Below are positions 27,784-38,300 of a DNA stretch of 64,000 nucleotides, one piece after another; position 1 is the stretch's first letter; each line of letters opens with the position of its first letter. The notes under the pieces were generated by a model. That model made no database searches, was not told the origin of the DNA, and was given only the letters and a program-made list of their open reading frames with translations. The position numbers and the translations under genes were made by a program. Source of the stretch: Ignavibacteriales bacterium (lineage in GTDB: Bacteria > Bacteroidota > Ignavibacteria > Ignavibacteriales > Ignavibacteriaceae). The stretch covers positions 28,749 to 92,748 of the forward strand of contig JAGUYG010000037.1 in assembly GCA_020061465.1 (NCBI GenBank), given 5' to 3'.

Positions 27784-28725
27784 TTAACCTTTATCAACAT
27801 CAAATAGTGAGCTGATAGATTCATTATTAAACGTTCTTAAGATAGCTTCGGCAAAAATATCCGAAGCTGAAATGATCGATATCTTTTTTGATGTAGTTTC
27901 AAATTTAATTGTATCCGATACATATAATTTTATTATATCGGAATTTTCTATTCTTTCTTTTGCAGAACCTGAAAGCAATGGATGCGTAACCGCACCGTAG
28001 ATATTACGCGCTCCGTTTTTCTTTAAGGCTTCAATGGCTGCCACAAAGGTTCCGGCAGTATCAATTAAGTCGTCAACTATTAGAACATCTTTGTCTTCAA
28101 CACTGCCTATAATTTGAACTATTTCTGCAAGGTTTTGCGTTGGTCTTCGTTTATCGATTACCACTAAATTTGCATGTAAACGCTTGGCGTATGACCTTGC
28201 CATTTTGATGCCCCCGACATCGGGAGAAACAACCACCAGGTTATCTTTAATATCATGAAAAAGGCTGCTAAAAATTGACGAACCGTAAAGGTGGTCAAAC
28301 GGGATATCAAAGAAACCTTGTATTTGGGCTGCGTGCAAGTCCATCGTCATTACCCGATCGGCACCGGCAGTCGTAATTAGATTGGCAATTAATTTTGCCG
28401 TGATCGAAACCCGCGGCTGGTCTTTCCTATCCTGCCTTGAATAACCAAAATAAGGTATTACAGCCGTAATTCTGCTGGCAGAAGCTCTCTTTGCCGCATC
28501 AACCATTATTAATAGTTCTAAAAGGTTATCCGATGGTGGATTAGTAGGCTGGATAATAAAAATATCGGAACCGCGTATATTTTCACCGTACTTAACCCAA
28601 ATCTCGCCGTCACTAAATCGTTTTAACTCTAATAAACCTAAGGACATTTCAAGCTTTTTTGCGATTTTTTCAGCCAGGGGTTTATTAGAACTACCTGAAA
28701 AAATCTTGAATTCCTTAGAAGCCAT
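27784..28725 (-). CDS. prs: Ribose-phosphate pyrophosphokinase
   Basis: It makes PRPP from ribose 5-phosphate and ATP. FSGSSNKPLAEKIAKKLEM, the ATP-site RQDRKDQPR, the catalytic VVSPDVGGIKMAR segment and the PRPP loop VLIVDDLIDTAGT are all present; 313 aa is standard. It heads the minus-strand run prs-rplY-pth-hppA, and a good sigma-70 promoter lies about 40 bases upstream. Confidence 0.97.
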   Translation of the reverse strand: MASKEFKIFSGSSNKPLAEKIAKKLEMSLGLLELKRFSDGEIWVKYGENIRGSDIFIIQPTNPPSDNLLELLIMVDAAKRASASRITAVIPYFGYSRQDRKDQPRVSITAKLIANLITTAGADRVMTMDLHAAQIQGFFDIPFDHLYGSSIFSSLFHDIKDNLVVVSPDVGGIKMARSYAKRLHANLVVIDKRRPTQNLAEIVQIIGSVEDKDVLIVDDLIDTAGTFVAAIEALKKNGARNIYGAVTHPLLSGSAKERIENSDIIKLYVSDTIKFETTSKKISIISASDIFAEAILRTFNNESISSLFDVDKG

Positions 28726-28766
28726 ACAGATAAGGTGCCTTATAAAATCTTTAAAAATTGACGCTA

Positions 28767-28795
28767 AATATATACAAAACCATTAGGGATGTCAA
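28767..28795 (-). promoter_or_regulatory. Sigma-70 promoter of prs
   Basis: Read on the minus strand: TTGACA (28795-28790), a 17-base spacer, then TATATT (28772-28767). Both hexamers are close to consensus. Transcription would begin near 28760, giving a 5' leader of about 35 bases before the prs ATG. Confidence 0.75.
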
Positions 28796-28986
28796 TAAAA
28801 TCGAGGGTCGAACAATCCACTCAATACTTCTATAATTCAGCTTTCGAATGGTTTTATTATGAAATCTTAAGCAGTGAGAATAATTCTAAATACCTGATAA
28901 AAAGCGCAATTATGATGTAAACCCGCCTATTAGATAAAAGATAACCTCTCTCCATTCCGAACTTTTCTGCATGACATGATTAAATA

Positions 28987-29646
28987 CTAATCTTTTTTCT
29001 TCTTAAAAAGGAAAATTATAACTATTAGCAAAACAAGCCCCGACAAAACATAAACCCAATACGGTGTTTCTTTCAGCTTATATGGTCTAAATGTTACCGA
29101 AATCGTTTTTCCGCTTCCGATTTCAGCTAGTGTATAATCCCATCTTAAAGTGCGCCCTTCCTTCGATGTAGCATTGTGAGTGATGATATCCCCGCTAAAA
29201 ATATATCTGTAGGATACACTAAATGCCGAGCCGTCTATTCCAAATCCTGTAGCAATAGGGGGAATGAACTGCGAAAAAATTAACTGTCCGGATGCACCTT
29301 CCTTTAGAGAAAACCTTGAATCGGCAAATGCTTTTGTTTTATTCAGGGAATCAATATGAATAAAGGATAGTGAAATTACTGCATGTGTTGTAGTATCTGT
29401 GGTATCGGTTATAATTTCAACGTTTTCGATAGTGCTGTATTCTGAAGAAAATTCTTTTCGAATGGAATCCGGATCGAATATACCTATTTTTTCCAATATT
29501 TTATAGCTTTCGACGTCGGGTAATTTCATCCAATACCTTATAGTCATCTTTCCCGAACCGTCAGGATAAACAGTAACTTCTTGAATATAATTAAGGCAGC
29601 CGGCAAACACAGTTGATATTAGCATCAGTAAGAATAAATTTTTCAC
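28987..29646 (-). CDS. Hypothetical lipoprotein with C-terminal membrane anchor
   Basis: A lipoprotein signal peptide ends at STVFAGC with the lipidated Cys17. The body contains YPDGSGKMTIRYW and a beta-rich region, as in uncharacterised Bacteroidota-type lipoproteins. A hydrophobic helix (WVYVLSGLVLLIVIIFLF) and KKKKD close the 219-residue protein, so it would be held at both ends. No enzyme motif is seen. The function is unknown. Confidence 0.75.
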   Translation of the reverse strand: MKNLFLLMLISTVFAGCLNYIQEVTVYPDGSGKMTIRYWMKLPDVESYKILEKIGIFDPDSIRKEFSSEYSTIENVEIITDTTDTTTHAVISLSFIHIDSLNKTKAFADSRFSLKEGASGQLIFSQFIPPIATGFGIDGSAFSVSYRYIFSGDIITHNATSKEGRTLRWDYTLAEIGSGKTISVTFRPYKLKETPYWVYVLSGLVLLIVIIFLFKKKKD

Positions 29647-29756
29647 AGTTCCATCCGGATTTCTTCAAGAAGTAAGTTTTTAGCTTAGTTAAATTATAGA
29701 AAAAAAAAACAATTTTTCATTAAGTTTGGAGTTAAAATTTTAATTGGAGAAAATAT

Positions 29757-30023
29757 ATGCCGACTTATGATTATAGATGTACTAAATGCGGTTATCAATT
29801 TGAATTGTTTCAAGCTATGAGTGCAGAACCTTTACAAATATGCCCGCAATGCAACGGAGAATTAAAGCGGTTAATCGGCACCGGTGCCGGACCTATTTTT
29901 AAGGGTACAGGTTTTTATCAAACCGACTATAAGAACAAGACTGCGAACTCCAATTCTAAGATTAGTGGAACGGAAAAGAAATCGAGTGAATCGTTAAAAA
30001 AAGCTTCTGACTCCGAAAAGTGA
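29757..30023 (+). CDS. FmdB family zinc ribbon protein
   Basis: The first 45 residues form the FmdB regulatory-type zinc ribbon: MPTYDYRCTKCGYQFE and ICPQCNGELKRL supply two CXXC pairs, followed by GPIFKGTGFYQTDYK. A Ser/Lys-rich low-complexity tail makes up the rest of the 88 residues. A GGAG site precedes the ATG. The family role is unknown beyond zinc binding. It ends at a hairpin shared with the convergent gene. Confidence 0.92.
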   Translation: MPTYDYRCTKCGYQFELFQAMSAEPLQICPQCNGELKRLIGTGAGPIFKGTGFYQTDYKNKTANSNSKISGTEKKSSESLKKASDSEK

Positions 30024-30046
30024 TATTCATCAGGAATAATTATATC

Positions 30047-30076
30047 TAAGCCCGCCCAAATTTTGAGACGGGCTTA
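30047..30076. terminator. Hairpin between convergent genes
   Basis: TAAGCCCG (30047-30054) and CGGGCTTA (30069-30076) are perfect 8-base inverted repeats with a 14-base loop, between the fmdB-like gene and the minus-strand protease-barrel gene. A bidirectional terminator is likely although T-runs are short. Confidence 0.65.
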
Positions 30077-30088
30077 TTAAGATCCTCC

Positions 30089-33000
30089 CTAAAAATCGGC
30101 TCCTAATGAAAAATAAAATTTAGGTTTAGAAAAACTATCCACATTGTACGCCCACGCAACATCAAACCTCATCAAAAAGTAAAGGAAAAATATTCTGGCG
30201 CCAAAGCCTGTTCCCATTAATAAATCCCTGCTTACTATGTCTCCGTATTCATTCCTCTGGAAGAAGCGCAGATCCCGGCTGTTGTTCCATGCAGACCCGA
30301 CATCTATGAATGCAACACCGTGAATGTTGCTGAATAAAATAGGAAGTGCCCCTGTAACCAAATATTTAATAAGCGGAAATCGCAGCTCAAGATTCATTAA
30401 CGCATATTTAGTTCCTATTTGTTCGGCATAATTATATCCTCTCAACGGTAAAGCGGCAGTTAAGAAAGCAAAATCGGTAGCGCTTTCCAGCGGTATATCT
30501 ATTGTAGCAAAGCTTCGATTTATCCAATTTTCAATACCGCCTATAAAAAATCTTTGAGGATTGTTGCCACCGGAGTAACCACCCGATAAACGGAACCCGA
30601 ATGAGTAATCGGTCCATAAATGATAATACCTGCGATAGTCTCCAAGGAAGGAGTAAAAACTTAATTTCTTATTTCCTAAGCCCGGATTGCCAAGTACATC
30701 GAATCTATATCTGGAACCGTCAAACGGTGAAGTATAACCCCAAAGGACATTATCTTTTACTAAACTAAGAGTGGGTATTATAAAGCTTGCTTTGTCAGAT
30801 GGTTCGAAAATATTATCTAAATTTTCCTGCGAAACATTTAACCAGCTTAAGCCTGCATCAATTCTGTAGAAGCGATTAATCGGGTAGCTTGCAGATAAAG
30901 AAGCGCCGAAATTTCTAAATCTAAAAAGATTAGCTCGATCGCCTCTTGATAAAAATACGAAGCGTGCGGTATGAAATGCCTCAATTCCATAGTTGATTCT
31001 TTCAGGAAGATAATAATAAGCTAATCCATAATCGCTGTTCTTTAAATCTATTTGAAGGCTGGTTACTCCTATTAATCTATGATTTCCAAGAACATCGCTA
31101 AAAGAGATTATGGTTGTGCCAAGTAAACCATATAACGAACTGTAACCGGCGTTAGCATAAATAATATCGGGAGAGAAAGTAGTTTTATATTTATTAACTC
31201 TGTAATCTCCCTGAGCATCGAGATTATCGGTTAAGTTAAATTTTTCATCCGCAATTATTGAACTATCAGAACTCGGTACAATTCTGGTACCAAATACATA
31301 ATTGTGGAAATCTATTTGGACAGAATCGCCGTATACTTTTGTTGAATCGATAAAATTACCCGTATAAAAATCGAGATTCACCGAAGTACTGCCGGTATCC
31401 TTAATACTTACTTCATTCTCTATGACAGGACTTTCATTTAAGCTTCCGCTTTTTAGTTGTGAAATATATAGAGTCGGCTGCAGTTCCGATAAGTCCGTTT
31501 TGGATTCGAAAGGATTATTCATTAAGAATATATTGTATGCAGCCTGATATAAACTTGTGAAAGCTAATTTCTTACCATCGTTAGATACGGATAATTGATA
31601 GAGACCGTTTAGTGAGTTCGTTACAGGAATTGGTGAATTCTGATTTGATTCTATATTATCGTCTTCAGAATTTGCCTGCAGACTTAATTTAAAAATGTTA
31701 TTAATGCCATTTACATCGGATATAAAAAGAATTTCATTCCCGTTATGTCCTACAACCGGCGAGGTTTGATCGCTTTCGGGCATGTTAGTAATTCTATCAA
31801 TCGTACGACTCTCGATGCTTAGTCGATAAATATCGAAGCTGCCGTAATTAAAATTATAAATCTTAAAATCATCCCGTATTTGATTAGAGCTTAAATAATC
31901 TCCCCGATCGGAAGAAAAATAAATCATTTTCCCGTCCAGCGACCAAGCCGGATCAGTATCGGTAAATACGTCGTAAGTCAGATTAGTTAACTCTTTTGTT
32001 TCCAGATTAAATAAATAAACATCCGACTGCCGGGCGGTGTGCCCGATAAAAGCAATATGTTTTCCGTCAGGGGACCAATTCACACTTTTAATTCCTTCCA
32101 ACTGAATGGGAAGAGTTTCTTTGTCTTTTGTATCTATGTCGATTAAATAAATAACATCATAACCGCTGCTCTTTGCCGATAAGGCAATTCTTTTTCCGTC
32201 TGGCGACCATGATAATCCCGGGGTTAAAATGTTTAATTCCTCAAAGTCTGCAGTGCGGTTCCCTTCAACTAATTTCTTTATTATTTTCCCATCAATTGCA
32301 CTCATCAGATATAAATCAAAATAATAATTTCTATTAGTTAGAAAGGCGATTTTATCGCCCTGAGGTGACAGCGCGGGACTCATATTATAAGATCCATCGC
32401 CTTCCCTGTTATCTGTAAGCCTCTTAGAAAATTCATCAGGGTCCTTTCTTATCGCAATATCGGGCCAGTATTTTTGCTTAACATCTTTCTTCCACCTTTC
32501 GTTAAATTCCTTAAGATTTAATCCGATAGATGATTTGAGCGCTTCTTCTACATTGCCGGTGCTTTTTACTTTATTAATGAGTTCGCCAATTTTTTCCTTC
32601 CCGTATTTTTCTGCTATGTAATAGAAAACGGATTGCCCCCCTCTGTAAGCAAAATAACCATCAAGTCTTTGAACATCGGGCAGGTATTCGCTGATGGCAG
32701 CATCTCTAATAAACATGTCTGTATCAACATCCCATTCGAGAGCCTGGTACTCTGCCATACCTTCACTAAACCAAAGAGGTACGTTGATCGAAATATTATT
32801 GGCTATAATATTTTGAACCGACCCGCCGTAAAACATATCGTTCATAACTGCATGAACAAGCTCATGGTGAATGAGATGCCGTAATTTTTTATATGACCCC
32901 ATGAATTGAATAACAACCCGATTTTTGAATAACTCGGTAAAACCTTCTATCCCTTCGCTTAAATATTGATCGGTGATGTTGGTTTCCTGAAAATCATTTT

Positions 33001-33265
33001 GCGAATTATAAACAATAATAGCAATACGGTTATTAATCCTATAATTAAAACTTTTTTGAATCGATACTAATGCTTCCTCTGCAGCTTGTGAGGTAAACTC
33101 TGCTAAGTTTGCGCCGTTCTGAGAGAAATAAATATCAAAATGTTTTGTTTGAATATAATACCACTTAAACTCTTTATACTGAACTTTATTCTTTCCGAAT
33201 TGGGCATAACTTACGCCTGGAATCAGAAGCCCTAAAGCAAACAATATTATTATTAACTTTTTCAT
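30089..33265 (-). CDS. Secreted metalloprotease / PD40 beta-propeller / outer-membrane beta-barrel fusion
   Basis: A 22-residue signal peptide is followed by a peptidase MA-like domain: H134-E-L-V-H138 in LIHHELVHAVMND with a likely third ligand Glu in WFSEGMAEYQA. Residues of about 290-600 hold repeated TolB/PD40 blades (LSWSPDGKRIALSAKSSG, VNWSPDGKHIAFIGH, PAWSLDGKMIYFSSDRG). The last 330 or so residues resemble a BamA/Omp85-type barrel and end LGADF with the C-terminal Phe of outer-membrane proteins. All zinc-ligand residues appear intact. It should sit in the outer membrane with protease and propeller in the periplasm or on the surface. Substrate is unknown. Confidence 0.82.
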   Translation of the reverse strand: MKKLIIILFALGLLIPGVSYAQFGKNKVQYKEFKWYYIQTKHFDIYFSQNGANLAEFTSQAAEEALVSIQKSFNYRINNRIAIIVYNSQNDFQETNITDQYLSEGIEGFTELFKNRVVIQFMGSYKKLRHLIHHELVHAVMNDMFYGGSVQNIIANNISINVPLWFSEGMAEYQALEWDVDTDMFIRDAAISEYLPDVQRLDGYFAYRGGQSVFYYIAEKYGKEKIGELINKVKSTGNVEEALKSSIGLNLKEFNERWKKDVKQKYWPDIAIRKDPDEFSKRLTDNREGDGSYNMSPALSPQGDKIAFLTNRNYYFDLYLMSAIDGKIIKKLVEGNRTADFEELNILTPGLSWSPDGKRIALSAKSSGYDVIYLIDIDTKDKETLPIQLEGIKSVNWSPDGKHIAFIGHTARQSDVYLFNLETKELTNLTYDVFTDTDPAWSLDGKMIYFSSDRGDYLSSNQIRDDFKIYNFNYGSFDIYRLSIESRTIDRITNMPESDQTSPVVGHNGNEILFISDVNGINNIFKLSLQANSEDDNIESNQNSPIPVTNSLNGLYQLSVSNDGKKLAFTSLYQAAYNIFLMNNPFESKTDLSELQPTLYISQLKSGSLNESPVIENEVSIKDTGSTSVNLDFYTGNFIDSTKVYGDSVQIDFHNYVFGTRIVPSSDSSIIADEKFNLTDNLDAQGDYRVNKYKTTFSPDIIYANAGYSSLYGLLGTTIISFSDVLGNHRLIGVTSLQIDLKNSDYGLAYYYLPERINYGIEAFHTARFVFLSRGDRANLFRFRNFGASLSASYPINRFYRIDAGLSWLNVSQENLDNIFEPSDKASFIIPTLSLVKDNVLWGYTSPFDGSRYRFDVLGNPGLGNKKLSFYSFLGDYRRYYHLWTDYSFGFRLSGGYSGGNNPQRFFIGGIENWINRSFATIDIPLESATDFAFLTAALPLRGYNYAEQIGTKYALMNLELRFPLIKYLVTGALPILFSNIHGVAFIDVGSAWNNSRDLRFFQRNEYGDIVSRDLLMGTGFGARIFFLYFLMRFDVAWAYNVDSFSKPKFYFSLGADF

Positions 33266-33279
33266 AGTTGAACTCTTGT

Positions 33280-35376
33280 TTATTGTGTTATAATAAAATC
33301 CAATTCCGACTTTTCATAATCGACGCGGACTAATTTTACCCTTACCTTATCGCCAAGCCGGAATTGTTTTTTTGATGCTCTGCCAATTAAAGAATATTTT
33401 TTCTCATCGTAAATGAAAAAATCTCCCTCTATATCGCGCATCCGGATAAGTCCCTCTGCAAGGATCTCGGTTATTTTAACAAACATACCAAAATTCGTAA
33501 TACCTGATATAATTGCATTAAATTCCTCACCGAGGTGGTCTTTGAGGTATTCAATTTGTTTCAATTTAATCGATAATCTTTCAGCTTCGATTGCATTTCT
33601 TTCGCATTGCGATATATGATCGGAAATCTCCTCAAGTTCAGGTAACGAATATTTAGCCTGACCGTTATGATTAAGATAACTATTTAATAATCGGTGTACA
33701 ATCAAATCAGCATATCTTCTAATCGGCGAAGTAAAGTGAGCGTAATACTTAAAGCCTAATCCGTAGTGACCAATATTATTTATATCATATATTGCTTTAG
33801 CCATGGAACGAATAGCCAATTCGTTAATTAATGTTTCCTCTTCGGTTCCTCTTACCCGAAGCATTAACATTTGAAATTGATTTGATCTTGAACCTGCATT
33901 CGGATCGAATGAATAGCCTAAAGATTTAACAAATTTTGCAAATTCATTTATTTTTTCCTTATCCGGCAAATCGTGTACGCGATAAACAAACGGCTTTATA
34001 TTCCCCCTTACAGGTGCTGCAATATGTTTTGCAACGATCTTGTTGGCAAGCAGCATAAACTCTTCAACAAGCATATTGCTTTGCTTTATTTCTTTCTTAT
34101 AGATAGCAAGAGGTTTTCCGTTTTTATCTAAGTTAAATTTTATTTCGGGAGTAAAGAAGTCGATGCTTCCTTCACGCATTCTTTTTTTTCTGAGGGTTTG
34201 TGCAAGGGAATTCAACTGTAAAATTTCCTCTGTAAAATCCCCCTCTTGTTTTTCAATTATCTGCTGAACCTCATCATAAGTAAATCGTCGCTTGCTGTTA
34301 ATTACCGTTTTGGCTATTTCGTACTTAACAATTTTAGCGCGGGGTGTTAATTCTGCAACAACAGAGTAGGTCAGTCTATCTTCGTTCGGAACTAATGAGC
34401 AGATTCCGTTCGAAAGCCTTTCGGGAAGCATTGGTATAACGGTGCCGACAAGATAAACACTGTTGCCGCGCCTTAATGCTTCCTTATCTAAATTAGAGTT
34501 TCTTTTTACATAGTGAGATACATCAGCTATATGAATACCCACGCGATAATTTCCGTTATCAAGCAAGTCAAACGACAATGCATCGTCAAAATCTTTTGCA
34601 TCTTCAGGATCGATAGTAAAAACTGTTCTATCGCGAAAATCTATTCTTTGTTTTAAATCACCTGCGGTTATTTTGAGTTCTATTTTTTCTGATTCCTCGA
34701 ATGCTTTTGAGTTAAATACGGATGGCAAATTGAATTCTTTAGCTATCGAAAGAATTTCAGTTTCGTAGTTTCCGGTTTCTCCTAAAATCTCTATTACCTC
34801 TCCTTCCGGATTTTGCTTTGATGAATTCCAAACGATATTGCCAACAATTACTTTTTCATCTTTTTTCGCACCGTTCAATCTATCTCTATTAACATAAATA
34901 TCCCTATGTATTGCAGGGTCATCCGGTCTTACGTAGAAAAAAGAATTGGATTTTTTCAACGTACCTATTATTTCGGAGCGTTTTCTTTTTATCACGCTTA
35001 CAATTTGTCCTTCAATATTTTTCCTTTTTTGAGATGCGAACAGCACAGCTTCTACTATATCGCCGCTGAAGGCGGTACCTAAATTTCTTGCGGCAATAAA
35101 AACATCCCCATTTCGCGAATTTTTCATAATGACAAATCCATAACCGCCTTGAGTAATTTGAAGTTCGCCCTGGATACGATTGGAATTTGGTACCGGTATT
35201 AATTTATATCGCTTGCCTGTTCTATTCAAAACTCCTTCTGAGGACAGCTTATGCAGCATCGCCTTAAGAGAGCTGTACTCATATTCTGTAATTATACTCA
35301 AGAGTTTTGCAACATCTTTAGCTTTAAAAGAGCTTGATGGATTTTTTTTGAATAATGCTAATACTTTTTTCTTCAT
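33280..35376 (-). CDS. rnr: Ribonuclease R
   Basis: A 3'-5' exoribonuclease of the RNB family. Domains in order: N-terminal winged-helix region, cold-shock/OB domains with GYGFVIMKNSRNGDVFIAA, RNB catalytic domain with TIDPEDAKDFDDALSFD (Mg2+-binding Asp residues, around residue 260), and a C-terminal S1 domain (FNAIISGITNFGMFVKI). HRLLNSYL and ERLSIKLKQIEYL fit too. At 698 aa it is full length. Its ATG shares one base with the tamB stop (TAATG), so translation is coupled. Confidence 0.95.
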   Translation of the reverse strand: MKKKVLALFKKNPSSSFKAKDVAKLLSIITEYEYSSLKAMLHKLSSEGVLNRTGKRYKLIPVPNSNRIQGELQITQGGYGFVIMKNSRNGDVFIAARNLGTAFSGDIVEAVLFASQKRKNIEGQIVSVIKRKRSEIIGTLKKSNSFFYVRPDDPAIHRDIYVNRDRLNGAKKDEKVIVGNIVWNSSKQNPEGEVIEILGETGNYETEILSIAKEFNLPSVFNSKAFEESEKIELKITAGDLKQRIDFRDRTVFTIDPEDAKDFDDALSFDLLDNGNYRVGIHIADVSHYVKRNSNLDKEALRRGNSVYLVGTVIPMLPERLSNGICSLVPNEDRLTYSVVAELTPRAKIVKYEIAKTVINSKRRFTYDEVQQIIEKQEGDFTEEILQLNSLAQTLRKKRMREGSIDFFTPEIKFNLDKNGKPLAIYKKEIKQSNMLVEEFMLLANKIVAKHIAAPVRGNIKPFVYRVHDLPDKEKINEFAKFVKSLGYSFDPNAGSRSNQFQMLMLRVRGTEEETLINELAIRSMAKAIYDINNIGHYGLGFKYYAHFTSPIRRYADLIVHRLLNSYLNHNGQAKYSLPELEEISDHISQCERNAIEAERLSIKLKQIEYLKDHLGEEFNAIISGITNFGMFVKITEILAEGLIRMRDIEGDFFIYDEKKYSLIGRASKKQFRLGDKVRVKLVRVDYEKSELDFIITQ

Positions 35377-38300
35377 TAAAATTCGAACCTATATTTTAAT
35401 CCTAACTCATTTATCATTTCATTTTGGATGCTGCCGGTTTCTTTTAAGGCACTCTTTCTTTCAAGCCGTATTAGTAAATTTCGAACCAGCGGATATTCTA
35501 TCTTAACATTAGCCTGGCTTAAATCCTGAAATACATCGGTAGTGCCGCCAATAGTGTACCTGAACTGGTTAACCTTTCCGGATAGATTAAACTTAGTTTC
35601 CGAACCAACTTTTCTAAGCTCAACACTTCTCACAAAATCTCCCAAATAAGTATTAAGAAAGCCGCCAAGCAGCGAGCCGGCAATAGAAGCTACCTGATCT
35701 TGTTCTTGATAGCTTGCATTATCCTTAAACTTTCCTAACATAATAAACATTACGGCATCGGAAGCATCTTTGGAAGGATCCCGAACATTATTGGCGATAT
35801 TTTCCTCACCGTAATAAACGGCAATATTATCTTCTTCCCTTATGAAGCTTTTATCCAACTCCTGCAATGGTCCGTTTAATTTTACTTTTACCCCGACTAA
35901 AACTTCCTTACTTCCCGAAGATGTTCCGCCGTTAGTTGACGAATTATCAAGCGGATAATAATAATCTTTATATGTGGCGGTGATATTTAAGTACGGATTA
36001 GCAATCTCATTTTCAAATCGAATCGTTCCCGCTGCCGAGAACGTTTTAAGAAATTCAAGGGTCGATTCATCAAGCAGATTTAGCTCGCCTTGTGCAACCT
36101 GCCGCCCGCTAATTCTTTCAAGCTGAAATTTTCCTTTAAGCACAGCAGTTAAATTTTGATTGAATTCTTTTGATAGAACAAAAATTATTGTTGCTTCATC
36201 TCTTACTTCGATTTCTATGGAATAGTCGAAGGCTCCCGGTTTAACTGCCTGCGGTCCCCTGCTTGCGCTTCTCTGCTGGGCTATGCTAATTAATTCTTCG
36301 AAATCTATGCTACTTGTATCTGCTTCGGGATAATGCTTAAACTTATAAACAAAGTTACGCGAAGAGCTTTCGTAAGCTCCCCGGGATGGAGGAAATGTAA
36401 GAGATGCAGATTTTACCAGAATCGGCGCTCTCAAAAATGCACCTTCTTCAGTAGCTTTTAACTCAACGTTTCCCTTGGTCGATATAACTAAACCACCATA
36501 CAAGGCAGGACTAACAGCTTTACTTGCTTCGCTGAGTACTTTTAATTCTCCGTTCAAAATGAAGTGTGATGATATAAGATTAAATTTATCAAAAATAGCT
36601 TTGCCGGAACCCCACATCTTTCCTCCGTCTTTTGTGCCGGGAGAATTTGCAATCAGCAAACTATCCAAAGTAATGGTATCCTTCGAAGCAGTAATTTTAA
36701 TTCCCATATTATAATCAAGATTATTTGCTTGGGAAGTGAATGATGCATTCTGTATTAACACAAAACCTGAAGGAATGTAGTCCTCGGTAGTTCCGGTTAC
36801 ATCGAGGTTAGCTGAAAAGCTGCCGCTCAATCTGTTTATTCCGGGCAGCATATTGCCGATAGTGCTTAAGTTAAAATTATCGGCAGTAAGTTTTAAAGAA
36901 ACATTTTGACCATCAGTGAATCTATCTTCAACAGGTGCTAATGCAAGATCTACCGGCAAACTGCCGGCGATGCTTAGCGCAGGATTTAATGAATCTCCCG
37001 CAGGAGTTATAAATTTAACATCGGCTGAAAGGTTTTTATCCCTGTAAGCTAAGTAGCTTTTTAATGAGCCAAGATGATTTCCTCTAAAAGTAAAATCGTC
37101 AAGCTGAAAATTTATATCCAAAACCGGAAGCTGAAAATCGCCCGTTAAGACTGCGGATAAATTAATCAAAGCATCCAATTCACTTCGCTCTTCTGTATTC
37201 AGCAGGTTATTCATTAAATCGTTGGCACTGAAATTATTTAAACTTACAATCAGATTTTGATTACCGGTTTGCATCAAATTACCATTCACGCTTAAAAAGG
37301 CATCGCCCCGGTAAAGCGCGAGATCATCAATCTCTATATGATTATCAGTATAACCAATGAACACCGGCTGTTTATTAGACAATGAAAATTTATTAAATCT
37401 AATAAAAAGATTTTCCAGGAAAACCTGAATATCCGGATTGGTTAAATCCATTAAGGCGTCTGCAGAAGCTTCAGCATATTCTTCAAGCTTACCTTCAAAA
37501 TCAAGCCTGAGAATTTGATTTTTTAACTCAGCCGAAATTGAAATATTTCTAAAATCTTCTCCGCTGAAAAGGCGTGAAATTTTCAGTGCCGTTTCAACCG
37601 AAACATCCTCTAATGAATTTACGGCAAATGTATTGTTAAGTTTAAACATTAATTGTAAATCCGAGAGGAAGAAGATCTCTTCTCTGCCAAGGTATTTAAA
37701 GTGATTAATGTTTGCATCGGTAGTAATAGAAAAATTCTCCGGTAAAATTTTTACATCGCCCGAAATGCTTCCACCCACGTCAAGCCGCTCCTGCCCCAGG
37801 AGTTGTGAAATTAAATAAAAGTCTTTTAGATTTATATTGAACGTAAGGTGTGCTGAAGAGTCGATCTCTGTTAAAGAATAATCCGGCACATAGGTATAAC
37901 TAATATCTGATGTTGAATCTTCAACACCAGGAAAGTATTCATTAACTTTATTGTTAATTAGATAAGACAAGTTTTGCGCTTCATAGGCTAACCGATTAAC
38001 TGCATTTACAATTTTAAAACTGCCGTTTAAGTTTATATCGACGGCTTCCGAAGTAAAATTAATGTTTCTATCGACTCCGTTCCCGCGTGTTATTTCAACT
38101 TTTATTTTTGTGCTGTCGATTTTTTTATCGGCTATCAGAGAATTAAGCAGATTCAAGTTTACTTTCAAATTCAGATTGTCGGGGTCTAAGTTTTGACCTT
38201 CCGCTGTTAATAACAAATTTAAGTTTGTTGTAAACTCAGCGTCCTTAATAAATTTGCCTATATCTATATTCTTCATCAAGCAATCGAATTGATAGAGCGG

